In this document: positions 41,176 to 49,042 of the stretch, piece after piece
Layout of the letters: the number at the start of each line of letters is the position of its first letter
How positions within the stretch are numbered: position 1 is the first letter of the stretch
From: an uncultured Collinsella sp.
GTDB taxonomy: Bacteria; Actinomycetota; Coriobacteriia; Coriobacteriales; Coriobacteriaceae
NCBI GenBank assembly: GCA_900541795.1
Contig: UQLC01000008.1
Coordinates: 43,092 to 107,091 of the forward strand
Length of the DNA stretch: 64,000 nt
Direction of reading: 5' to 3'
Made by a program: the position numbers and the translations under genes
Notes under the pieces: generated by a model
What the model saw: only the letters and a program-made list of their open reading frames with translations
Database searches by the model: none
Told to the model about the DNA's origin: nothing

Positions 41176-42018
41176 CTAGGCGAGGGCGGCCATGATGGTG
41201 CGGGCGACGCCGTCGTGGTCGTTGTCGTATTCGGTGATGGCGTCGGCCGCCTCGCGGTCCTCGGACTCGGCGTTGATCATGGCCATGCCGTGGCCCGCTG
41301 CCTGCAGCATGGGGATGTCGTTGATGTTGTCGCCGAACGCCCAGGCGTCGGCGAGAGACTCGCCCAGATGCTCGCATAGCCACGTGAGGGCCGTTCCCTT
41401 GGTGGCACCCTCGCCCATAACCTCGATATTCATGGCGTACGAACGCGTGACCTCAATGTCTCCGAGCGTGTCGAGCTCCGCCGCGATGGCGTCGCGATCA
41501 GCCGGGTCGTGCCAGTACATGGCGATGCGCTCGAGCGTCTCGACCTCGTCGATCTTGCTGTCGATATCCATGTCGATCGGTGTTCGTGTGCGCTTGAGCG
41601 AAGCCGCGATGTGGGGGTCGCCGCCGCAGAATTCGTCCAGGCGCGTGTAGAGCGAGCGGGGGAGGAAGCACTGCCCATCCGCGAAGATATCGAAGGTCAC
41701 ATCGTGGCCGGCGGCGATGCGATGGATGCGATGGGCAATGCCGCAATCGAGCGGACGGCTCAAGATGCACGTGGCGCGCGAGGCGTCGGTGGGCACATCG
41801 TCGTCGAGCTGCCAGACGCTGGCGCCATTGGCGCAGACGGCATAGTGCACGGCGGGATGGGCGAGGATGGGCTCAAAGATGCCCGACAGCGGGCGCCCTG
41901 TGCAGGGCACAAACTCAATACCGCGGCGCGCAAGCTCGTCGAGCATCGCCCAGGTGGCGTCGCTCATCTGCTTATCACTCGTCAGCAGCGTTCCATCCAT
42001 ATCGGAAAACACAATCAT
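41176..42018 (-). CDS. HAD-IIB (Cof-type) phosphatase
   Basis: A 280-residue paralogue of the preceding gene: motif I MIVFSDMDGTLLTSDKQ, motif II CTGRP, motif III/IV with KGTALTWLCEHLG and AFGDNINDIPML. The cap differs, so the substrate is probably different. Convergent with its paralogue. Confidence 0.88.
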   Translation of the reverse strand: MIVFSDMDGTLLTSDKQMSDATWAMLDELARRGIEFVPCTGRPLSGIFEPILAHPAVHYAVCANGASVWQLDDDVPTDASRATCILSRPLDCGIAHRIHRIAAGHDVTFDIFADGQCFLPRSLYTRLDEFCGGDPHIAASLKRTRTPIDMDIDSKIDEVETLERIAMYWHDPADRDAIAAELDTLGDIEVTRSYAMNIEVMGEGATKGTALTWLCEHLGESLADAWAFGDNINDIPMLQAAGHGMAMINAESEDREAADAITEYDNDHDGVARTIMAALA

Positions 42019-42105
42019 TCGTTGCAGCCCTTTCTGCTGGCATAAAAAGCGTGGCCGAGGGCGGTGATGCCCTGGCCACGCTCGGGTTCTATAACGGTCC
42101 GCGTC

Positions 42106-43524
42106 CTAGCGATCGGCGAGCGGCTTGTATTCCAGCGGCTCGATAACCGGGCGATACGCGGGACGGATGATGCGGTGCGCGCAGAAGAGCTCTTCCATGC
42201 GGTGCGCCGACCAGCCGGCCATACGGGCGACGGCGAACAGCGGTGTAAAGAGCGTCTCGGGCACGCCGAGCATCTTGTAGATAAAGCCCGTGTACAGGTC
42301 GATGTTGGCGCAGATGGGCTTGGTCATGCCGTGGTCGCGCATGACCTGGGGTGCCAGGCGCTCGATGCGCTCGATGAGTGCGAACTCTTCGCCCAAGTTC
42401 TTCTTGGCTGCCAGCGAGCGCGCGTAACGGCGGCACACCTCGGCGCGCGGGTCGCTGAGCGTATAGACGGCGTGGCCCATGCCGTAGATGAGGCCGGTGC
42501 CGTCGAAGGCCTGCTTGTCGAGGATCTTGCCCAGGTAGGCCGCGACCTCGTCCTCGTTTTCCCAGTTGGAAACATGCGCGCGGATGTCCTCGTGCATAGA
42601 CACGACCTTGGCATTGGCACCACCGTGGCGCGGGCCCTTGAGCGAGCCGATAGCCGCGGCGTAGGCGGAATACGGGTCGGTGGCCGAAGACGACAGCACG
42701 CGGCAAGCGAAGGTGGAGTTGTTGCCGCCGCCGTGCTCGGCATGCAGCATGAGCATAACGTCGAGCAGCATCGCCTCATCGCGGGTGAACGCCATGCCGC
42801 CGCGCAGGACCTGTAGGATGGTCTCGGCGGTGGAGAGACCGGGCGTGGGGTGCGGCACGTGAACCTCGGAGCCGCGAAGCTTGGCGATCGAGGCCATGTG
42901 TGCGAAGGCGGCGATGCGCGGGAGACGTGCGAGCATGGAAATGGCGACGTCGATTTCGTGCTCGGGCGTGATCACGTCTGGTTCGGCATCGAAGGCGTAG
43001 AGCAGCAGCACGGCGCGCTGGAGCACGTTCATGATGCTCGACGACACCGTGGTCATGGGGAACTCTTTGACGTACTCGTCGCTCAGATGTCTAAAGGCAC
43101 CTAGGCGCTCGCAGAAGCCGTCGAGCTCTTCCTTGTTGGGTAGCGAACCCGTGATAAGCAGATAGGCGACTTCTTCGTAGCCGTAGCGATTCTCGGCCTG
43201 GGCATTGTTGACCAGATCCTCGATGCTGTAGCCGCGAAGCGTGAGCTTGCCCTGATCGGGCACGACCTTTCCGTCGACCTTGTTGTAGCCGTGCACATCC
43301 GAGATACGAGTGAGGCCCGCGACCACGCCCGAGCCGTCAGCATTGCGCAGGCCGCGCTTGACATTGTGCTCGACAAACAGGCCCTCGTCATAAGGGTCGG
43401 TCGGCAGGCCGTGGTAGAGGTTTTCGCTCTCAGGCGAAATCTGACGGCTCGCCTCGTAATCCAGAACCAGGCGGCTCAGGTGATCGTCGAAGCGGTAGTA
43501 GATTTTCTTGGCGTCGTAGGCCAT
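42106..43524 (-). CDS. gltA: Citrate synthase
   Basis: A 472-residue enzyme condensing acetyl-CoA with oxaloacetate. Catalytic residues are in LMLHAEHGGGNNS (His), YGMGHAVY (His) and ANIDLYTGF (Asp). The long N-terminal part (about 100 residues before KLTLRGYSIEDLV) is like that of other anaerobe type II-like enzymes. A 2-methylcitrate activity cannot be excluded by sequence. No aconitase or isocitrate dehydrogenase lies nearby. The ATG has GGAGAGG upstream. Confidence 0.93.
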   Translation of the reverse strand: MAYDAKKIYYRFDDHLSRLVLDYEASRQISPESENLYHGLPTDPYDEGLFVEHNVKRGLRNADGSGVVAGLTRISDVHGYNKVDGKVVPDQGKLTLRGYSIEDLVNNAQAENRYGYEEVAYLLITGSLPNKEELDGFCERLGAFRHLSDEYVKEFPMTTVSSSIMNVLQRAVLLLYAFDAEPDVITPEHEIDVAISMLARLPRIAAFAHMASIAKLRGSEVHVPHPTPGLSTAETILQVLRGGMAFTRDEAMLLDVMLMLHAEHGGGNNSTFACRVLSSSATDPYSAYAAAIGSLKGPRHGGANAKVVSMHEDIRAHVSNWENEDEVAAYLGKILDKQAFDGTGLIYGMGHAVYTLSDPRAEVCRRYARSLAAKKNLGEEFALIERIERLAPQVMRDHGMTKPICANIDLYTGFIYKMLGVPETLFTPLFAVARMAGWSAHRMEELFCAHRIIRPAYRPVIEPLEYKPLADR

Positions 43525-43601
43525 GCGCGCTCCTCTCCGGTCCGCTTTGGGGCCGCGCGCTTGGACGATATGACGTCAAGCTGCCCCGAGCGGCTTGTTC
43601 G

Positions 43602-43889
43602 CTACAGGCGGTACATAAAGTTAAAGACGTCCTCGCGCTGGATGGACACGTTGACGCCCGAAAGCTCGCCGGCCTCGGCCAGCGCCTTCTGCAGCTCGGC
43701 GAAGTCGAGCTTGGACTCGGCGGTATCGGCCAGCATGGTCATGGTGAAGATGTCCTCGATAATGGACTGCGTGATGTCGCGGATGTCGACGTTGGCCTCG
43801 CCTAGGACACGGGTGACGCCGGCGACGATGCCGGGGCGGTTCTTGCCAAGGACGGTGATGACGATACGGGAGGACGAGATCTCGGCCAT
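43602..43889 (-). CDS. ACT-domain regulatory protein (UPF0237)
   Basis: A 95-residue protein consisting of one ACT domain: RIVITVLGKNRPGIVAGVTR, then ANVDIRDITQSIIEDIFTMT. Proteins of this size, such as YjhC/UPF0237 members, bind amino acids or related ligands. It is separated from gltA by about 77 bp and may share its promoter. Confidence 0.88.
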   Translation of the reverse strand: MAEISSSRIVITVLGKNRPGIVAGVTRVLGEANVDIRDITQSIIEDIFTMTMLADTAESKLDFAELQKALAEAGELSGVNVSIQREDVFNFMYRL

Positions 43890-44070
43890 GGGAAACCCTT
43901 TCGCGTGATTGCGGCGCGCGCGGGGCGCTCCGCTACGGTACAGTGTTCATCATTGTACCTGTCTGGCGCAAAAAAGGCGCGCTCGCTGCGGCGTTACATG
44001 CCTGCAACATGAGCGTAAGGGGGAAGGCCGTACGGGGAAGAGCCGTCTGGCGCGTGTCCGGCTCGTGTTG

Positions 44071-44136
44071 GGTTGATTTCCGATCTCAGCCGAACACATT
44101 GAGCGGACAGGCCGTTCCCGCAGCCAGCCGAACGCC
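44071..44136. repeat. Left copy of 66-bp direct repeat (candidate attL)
   Basis: GGTTGATTTCCGATCTCAGC begins a stretch identical for 37 bp to 51283 onward, and 62 of 66 bp match overall. The two copies bound the 7.3-kb recombinase-bearing block. The rest of 43890-44285 holds two strong hairpins and no gene. Confidence 0.75.
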
Positions 44137-44161
44137 TCCGACGGTTGATTCCGAACTGGAA

Positions 44162-44217
44162 GCGGAGGGCATCCCCGCCCTTCGGTAGGGGATACCGCTC
44201 CGCGGCGCATGCCGCGG
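44162..44217. other. Pair of GC-rich hairpins next to candidate attL
   Basis: GCGGAG.GG.ATCCCC (44162-44176) pairs with GGGGAT.CC.CTCCGC (44188-44203); overlapping it, CCGCGGC-gcat-GCCGCGG (44200-44217) forms a second hairpin. They may terminate recombinase transcription. Confidence 0.5.
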
Positions 44218-44285
44218 GCGGCGCCCCTATCGGACCACCGTGACCTCAGTCGAGATGGGCCCAGCACTGCCGCGTACTCGGTGAG

Positions 44286-45011
44286 CTAGAGCCAACTGTT
44301 CGTCTTCACGTCGCGTATGGCGATATTTCGGTCGTCCGGCTCGGTGATGCCGTAGCCGAACGCCTGGAGCGTCTCGATGGACTCCTGGATCCTCTGTTGG
44401 AACATGGGACCCGGATCGACCCTCGGCCCGAGGTGCCCGCGCCAAAGGCACGGCGTGGCGCGCAGCATGTTATGGATTTTGGAGATGGGCTCGATGTCGG
44501 CGTAGACGTTGAGCGTCGCCATGGCGTCCTTGTGGCCGAGGATCGATTGGAGCGCCTTGATATCGCCGCCTTGGCGGATCCACTGCGTTGCGAACGTGTG
44601 GCGAAGGCCGTGGAACGTGATCAGCTCGTCGTTGGTGCCCATGAGGCCGTTGGTCTCCGGGAACGTCTTGAACGCCCTGCGGATATAGCTTGTCGTCGCG
44701 AAGGTCGCGCCCGGCTCCGACAGGATGTAGCAGTCCCCGATCTCGATCGCCCCGGTAAGGCCGCGCAAGCGCAGCTTTCCGCAGTCGATCTCGTGGGTCT
44801 CCTTCAGGAAGGGGAGTAGGCCGACCGGGTCGATGGGGATACCCCTGGCGTCATGGGTCTTGGTGTCCTTGATGAACGAACCCATTCCCTTCGCGTACGC
44901 CACCGAGTGTCTGATCGAGATCAGGCCCGTCTCGAAATCCACATCGCACCACCGAAGGCCGCAGACCTCGCCGATTCGCATCCCCGTGTGCAGGGCGAGT
45001 ACGACCGCCCT
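44286..45011 (-). pseudogene. Tyrosine recombinase, catalytic domain only (5' truncated)
   Basis: From the first codon after the HTH gene's stop, the frame reads RAVVLALHTGMRIGEVCGLR, the start of the catalytic half of phage-type integrases. The catalytic residues are present: R in GMRIGE, K region in DTKTHDARGIP, HGLRH, GH in ILGHKDAMATL, and Y in LNVYADI. The N-terminal arm- and core-binding domains (about 150-180 residues) are missing, and the best start is an internal ATG at 44981. It lies in the same frame as the HTH gene and is separated from it by one TAG. It is probably inactive. Confidence 0.8.
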
Positions 45012-45263
45012 CTAATCCTCGGCGGACCAATCGAGTCCGAACTCCTTTCGGGCATCCTCTTCGCTCATGACTTCGAGAAGGTCTCCGGGTTGGCAACGAA
45101 GGGCGAGGCATAGCTGCTCGAGTGTGTTGAAGCGAATGCCGCGAATATGCCCTTTTTTAATACGGGACAGGTTCACGGGCGTGGTTCCAATCCTTTCGGC
45201 AAGTTCGTTCGAGGAAATCTTTCGCTCGGCCATGATCTTGTCGAGGCGAACAATTACGGGCAT
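45012..45263 (-). CDS. YozG-like XRE/HTH regulator
   Basis: An 83-residue HTH protein (IVRLDKIMAERKISSNELAE, RIGTTPVNLSRIKKGHIRGI) of the small Cro/C1-YozG type. It starts nine bases after the DUF2975-like gene, the usual partner arrangement. The C-terminal extension EEDARKEFGLDWSAED is longer than usual and runs straight into the recombinase remnant. It probably represses its own operon via the palindrome at 45823-45841. Confidence 0.85.
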   Translation of the reverse strand: MPVIVRLDKIMAERKISSNELAERIGTTPVNLSRIKKGHIRGIRFNTLEQLCLALRCQPGDLLEVMSEEDARKEFGLDWSAED

Positions 45264-45272
45264 GGCGTTTCC

Positions 45273-45785
45273 TTACGCAATCTCGTCGGAGTCGAGGTAC
45301 AGCTCTCGGGCGTACAAGAAGAGCTGGGAAAGCATGGACAGGACGATGTCGAGAACCAGAGAGGTCCAATCGAATGATGAAGCGATCTCTTGGGCGCCGA
45401 CGGCCCCCTCGCCGCCAAACATCGAAACGGAGGTTTTGAGTGAGCCGGCGTAGAGGCTGGTGGCAGCTTGAACAACGAAGAGAATGCCGAGCACCTTCAA
45501 GCATGTCGCAGACCCTTTCTTGAAGGGGTCTCCGCTCTTGATCGTCCACACGAGAACGGCGCTGAGGATGGTCGTAGCGATACCGATGACGGCAGGGACC
45601 AATGTCGAGATCGCAAGGGCTGGATACGCGGGGGAGTCTGCAATTACAGGGTTGTCGAGCACTTCGATTGCTGGCTTTAAGGAGAACGCCACTTGTGCGA
45701 TGGCGGTGGCGCAAAGGGTCGCAGAGGCTATCGCACATGCGATGCGGAAGGAATGAAGCCGGGGAGTGCGATTGTCGGAACTCAT
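45273..45785 (-). CDS. DUF2975-like four-helix membrane protein
   Basis: A 170-residue protein with four hydrophobic helices (about 12-35, 55-82, 95-115 and 138-160). Size, topology and the adjacent YozG-like regulator match the DUF2975 family, whose function is unknown but which is often found beside ABC transporters. The ATG has GGAGG upstream (CCTCC on the plus strand at 45791). It is divergent from the double permease. Confidence 0.7.
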   Translation of the reverse strand: MSSDNRTPRLHSFRIACAIASATLCATAIAQVAFSLKPAIEVLDNPVIADSPAYPALAISTLVPAVIGIATTILSAVLVWTIKSGDPFKKGSATCLKVLGILFVVQAATSLYAGSLKTSVSMFGGEGAVGAQEIASSFDWTSLVLDIVLSMLSQLFLYARELYLDSDEIA

Positions 45786-45822
45786 AATAACCTCCGAAGA
45801 ATTTAAAAAACTCAGGTTACTT

Positions 45823-45841
45823 TTTAACAGTTTATGTTAAA
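45823..45841. promoter_or_regulatory. Operator candidate TTTAACA-N5-TGTTAAA
   Basis: A perfect 7-5-7 palindrome in the divergent region between the DUF2975/HTH operon and the double permease. It is a likely target of the HTH protein. Confidence 0.6.
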
Positions 45842-45867
45842 TTGACTTTGCCGGCAAGTAATAAGGG

Positions 45868-45890
45868 CCGAGCATTTTGTTCGGCCCCTC
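45868..45890 (+). terminator. Hairpin upstream of double permease
   Basis: GGGCCGA pairs with TCGGCCC, followed by CTCTGTT. It lies in the leader of the permease gene, so it may be an attenuator or may stop incoming transcription. Confidence 0.45.
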
Positions 45891-45920
45891 TGTTCCGACT
45901 GGATGAGGTTAAGGTTGGCG

Positions 45921-48143
45921 ATGAATATGCTCAAAATCTCGAAGGCGATCTTTAGGTCGCTTCTCTCCTCCAGGTCGCTCTGTGTTGTCGTTGTTGCGTT
46001 GATGGTTCTTTGTGCTCTGCCCGTCTTCAGGAGCGCGGCTGGCATCGACGGACGGGTCGAATACCTCGAGTCGGGAATAACCCGTGTTGAGCAGGAATTG
46101 TCAGCATCCTATGCGGATGCGCTTGTGAATGCGGGGGAGGACGGTGTCTATACCTCTTCATCAAGCATGCCCGCGCTTCTGTACCCTCTTGCCGCGGGAC
46201 GTCTTATCTTGGCACCGCTCTCTCCCCTACTTCCGTTTCTGCAGATATCGGATGGAGAGTACACCTATTATGACGGATCGAAGGAGTACTTGCTATGGGT
46301 CGCAACGGCCGTTGCCGTCTCGTTCCTTGCCGCGCGTCTTAACAAACGTGAAAAGCTCATCATCCAGGCACCGATGGGCGAGCTGGGTAGACTTGTTGCA
46401 TCGAGCGTATGGGCGAGTGTTTTTGCAATGCTTGCCGTCCTCGCCATCAATCTTCCAGGGATAATCGCCGCGCTTGTGAAGAATGGCCCGGGCTCGCCGT
46501 TCTATCCGATAGGCTACATTCAATATGCGACTCCGGTTATCAAACCGGCTTGGCTGGTGTTCGCGCAGACGGCCATCTTGCAATTCTTGGTGGCAGCGTT
46601 CATCTCGCTTGTCGTTCACCTTGCCGTGAAGATTGCCAATAACCCTACGCTTGGAATCGTGTTCGTATGTGCCCTGATGGGGGTGACGATGGTTCCCGGG
46701 TATTACGGAAGATCCATCGCTTTACGTGAGTTCGCCCTGTTGAATCCCCTTACGTATGCGAACACTGAGTTGACCGTCGGCGCCTATAGCCCGTACCCGA
46801 CAACGCAGATAGTGAATCTGCCTGGACTTTGCTTCGAGCGTGGCGCGATTGCCCTCGTATGCGCAATCGGGATCGAGGTGCTGGCAATTAGCCTGCTTTG
46901 CGTTGCTGGAAAGAGCGGCTGCGCGTGCCCGATATCCCCGATTTGTCTTGAGAGAGGTTCCTTCACTGCATCGAGAACGGCAACTCGTTCGAGCGCTTGT
47001 GCCTCCGCCGTTGCATACGTAAGAACGATGGGGAAACTGCTCCTGCGTTCTCCTACCCTCGCCGTATGCGCGATTGCAATGTCGACGACGATGCTGGCCC
47101 CGGCTCTGGTCGAGATGTTTCCTGACGCTGATAACGTTTCCGCTGTTCGGTATAGGGATGGGGAGCTCCGTTCAATAGATCGGTATCTAGAGCAGAACGC
47201 TGCGAATATGGACGTCGAGGGCAAAGCGGCCCTGGAAGACATGCGGGATGCTCTTTCGGGTTTCGTGTACGCGCCTATGCCTGCGGAGGGGTTTCGAAGC
47301 CTTGCGACGTACGAGCGCGCTCGAGGTGAGCTGGGCGCGGCAGATGCGACTCTCCTGCAATCGATCGGAATCGAGCCGGAGGCTCCTTCTCGTGCGGAGG
47401 CGCGCGCCCTTCTGCTTGAGTCGATCGCGAGCTTGCCGGACCCCAAGGTTTACGAGTTAAGTACGAAGATGCCCCCATTAATCCTCCTTTCGTATCTCCA
47501 GGCAGCGCTTCCCTCCTTATTTTTGCTGTTGCCCGTGGTTGTCACATCGCTCGCGTGTACCCACCTGCAGTGTCGTTCCCTTCTGGTTCTCCAGATCCCC
47601 GCAACAGCGCATGTGCGTTTTCTGACGGCTGTTGCGCTGGCTCTCCTGCTTGGCTTGGTGCTGCTTTTGGTGTCGATGGTTCCCGCTGTCGTTGTGTCCG
47701 TGATTAAGAACGGTGCGGGTGGATCGGAGTATCCCGTCGCTCTCATTCGGGCGGGAGCTTCGACAACGTCCATGGTGGGGGAGGCGGTGTTGTGCAGTAT
47801 TCCGTTGCTGGTCATGGCATACGGCGTGATTTCCGTCGTCGCTGCGTTGACAGCAGCGATTAGCCGCAACCCCGTTGTCACCGGAATGGTTTGCGCGGTT
47901 CTCTTGGTGTTGGGTTCGTTGAGCGCTCATGTTGAAAGCGTGGGCATGGGCGTCGCGCTGCTGGCTCCATTCGCCTCGTTTGATCCCGCTTCCCAGGTGG
48001 GGACGATTGGGTTCCTTGGGCGAGGGACGAACGCGATGCCTTTTGGAGAGGTCGTCGGCGCATCGGGCGCTCTGCTGGTGGTCTTGGGCGCCGTATCTCC
48101 GTTGATGGTGCGCCTGAGTGTTCCAAAGATCGAAAGGGGATGA
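45921..48143 (+). CDS. ABC transporter double permease (internally duplicated)
   Basis: A 740-residue membrane protein; I place the start at the ATG at 45921 (AAGG upstream), with an ATG at 45903 as alternative. It consists of two similar halves, each with a membrane helix, a soluble extracellular segment of about 100 residues and a bundle of helices containing NG.G...YP (VKNGPGSPFYPIGY; IKNGAGGSEYPVAL) and NP...G.V.A (NNPTLGIVFVCAL; RNPVVTGMVCAVL). It thus resembles two ABC-2-like permeases fused in tandem. With the ATPase that follows it would make a complete exporter. A general resemblance exists to the large membrane proteins beside lactococcin-972-type bacteriocins, which is only architectural. 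Confidence 0.75.
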   Translation: MNMLKISKAIFRSLLSSRSLCVVVVALMVLCALPVFRSAAGIDGRVEYLESGITRVEQELSASYADALVNAGEDGVYTSSSSMPALLYPLAAGRLILAPLSPLLPFLQISDGEYTYYDGSKEYLLWVATAVAVSFLAARLNKREKLIIQAPMGELGRLVASSVWASVFAMLAVLAINLPGIIAALVKNGPGSPFYPIGYIQYATPVIKPAWLVFAQTAILQFLVAAFISLVVHLAVKIANNPTLGIVFVCALMGVTMVPGYYGRSIALREFALLNPLTYANTELTVGAYSPYPTTQIVNLPGLCFERGAIALVCAIGIEVLAISLLCVAGKSGCACPISPICLERGSFTASRTATRSSACASAVAYVRTMGKLLLRSPTLAVCAIAMSTTMLAPALVEMFPDADNVSAVRYRDGELRSIDRYLEQNAANMDVEGKAALEDMRDALSGFVYAPMPAEGFRSLATYERARGELGAADATLLQSIGIEPEAPSRAEARALLLESIASLPDPKVYELSTKMPPLILLSYLQAALPSLFLLLPVVVTSLACTHLQCRSLLVLQIPATAHVRFLTAVALALLLGLVLLLVSMVPAVVVSVIKNGAGGSEYPVALIRAGASTTSMVGEAVLCSIPLLVMAYGVISVVAALTAAISRNPVVTGMVCAVLLVLGSLSAHVESVGMGVALLAPFASFDPASQVGTIGFLGRGTNAMPFGEVVGASGALLVVLGAVSPLMVRLSVPKIERG

Positions 48144-48148
48144 TCTCG

Positions 48149-48889
48149 ATGATTGACCTTCAAACGCTGACGATCTCTTATGGAAAGAAGGTGCTCGTAG
48201 ATTCGGTGAACGCTGAGTTTGCCCCGGGTACGGTCTACGGTCTCGTCGCTCCGAACGGGCATGGAAAGACGACGTTGCTGCGTGCGATGGCAGGTTTGCC
48301 GGGTCCTCGCGTGGACGGGAGCATCGTTCTGGATGAGGTGCAGGGTACGGGTGCGAGAGAGGTCCGTTCTATGATCTTCTATGCACCTGGTGAGGGGACG
48401 CTGCTGTATCCCGGATTGCGTGCGGAAGATCACCTCAAGATGGTTTGCGATATGTGGCCGCATGCTCGCGATATCGAAGAGATAGTGGAACAAACGCAGA
48501 TAGGCGAGTTCGCGAAGATGAGGATCCGCACTCTGAGCCAGGGCATGAAGCAGCAGCTTACCCTGGCGATTGCGTATGCGACGGGCGCGCGGTACCTTCT
48601 ATTAGATGAGCCCATGAACGCGCTCGACCCCAGCAGGGTGGACTTGCATTCCGAGATTCTCAGGAAGCTGGCCGATTCTGGTACGTGCATCATCATGTCA
48701 TCCCACATCTTGGATTCGGTCGATAGGCTGTGCGATGAGATTCTGTTTTTGAAGGATGGGAGGCTCATTAGAAGCATTCCGCAAGATGATGCTGCGCCGA
48801 AGTCTCCTGGATCCCATTTCGCAAAGCCTGCCGGACGCGCCGAGGGTGCGCTAAGCACGTATCGGCGACTCTACGAAAAGGGCGGGTAG
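48149..48889 (+). CDS. ABC transporter ATP-binding protein
   Basis: A 246-residue nucleotide-binding domain: Walker A GLVAPNGHGKTTLLRA, signature TLSQGMKQQLTLAIA, Walker B YLLLDEPMNALDPSR and the H-loop MSSHILDS. The start is at 48149 because AAGGGG is nine bases away; an ATG overlapping the permease stop (48140) is possible. It should power the double permease just upstream. Similar Walker and signature words recur in the fusion protein at 49043. Confidence 0.93.
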   Translation: MIDLQTLTISYGKKVLVDSVNAEFAPGTVYGLVAPNGHGKTTLLRAMAGLPGPRVDGSIVLDEVQGTGAREVRSMIFYAPGEGTLLYPGLRAEDHLKMVCDMWPHARDIEEIVEQTQIGEFAKMRIRTLSQGMKQQLTLAIAYATGARYLLLDEPMNALDPSRVDLHSEILRKLADSGTCIIMSSHILDSVDRLCDEILFLKDGRLIRSIPQDDAAPKSPGSHFAKPAGRAEGALSTYRRLYEKGG

Positions 48890-49042
48890 AAATGCAAGTT
48901 AATAATCTATGTGGTCAATATAATACCGTTGAACCCGCGTATCGATACCGTTCAGCCATTCGCCTCGCCCCCATCGCACGCGTCTTTATCCGGTCTGTTA
49001 CTTTTAATCTAACAATTCTTTGAGGAACGTAGGTGCTTCCAA

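Noticed and set aside
44071..44136. Direct repeat as a tRNA or tmRNA 3' end
   Set aside because: The sequence has no T-arm, CCA or acceptor stem; I found no tRNA, rRNA or tmRNA gene anywhere in the window.
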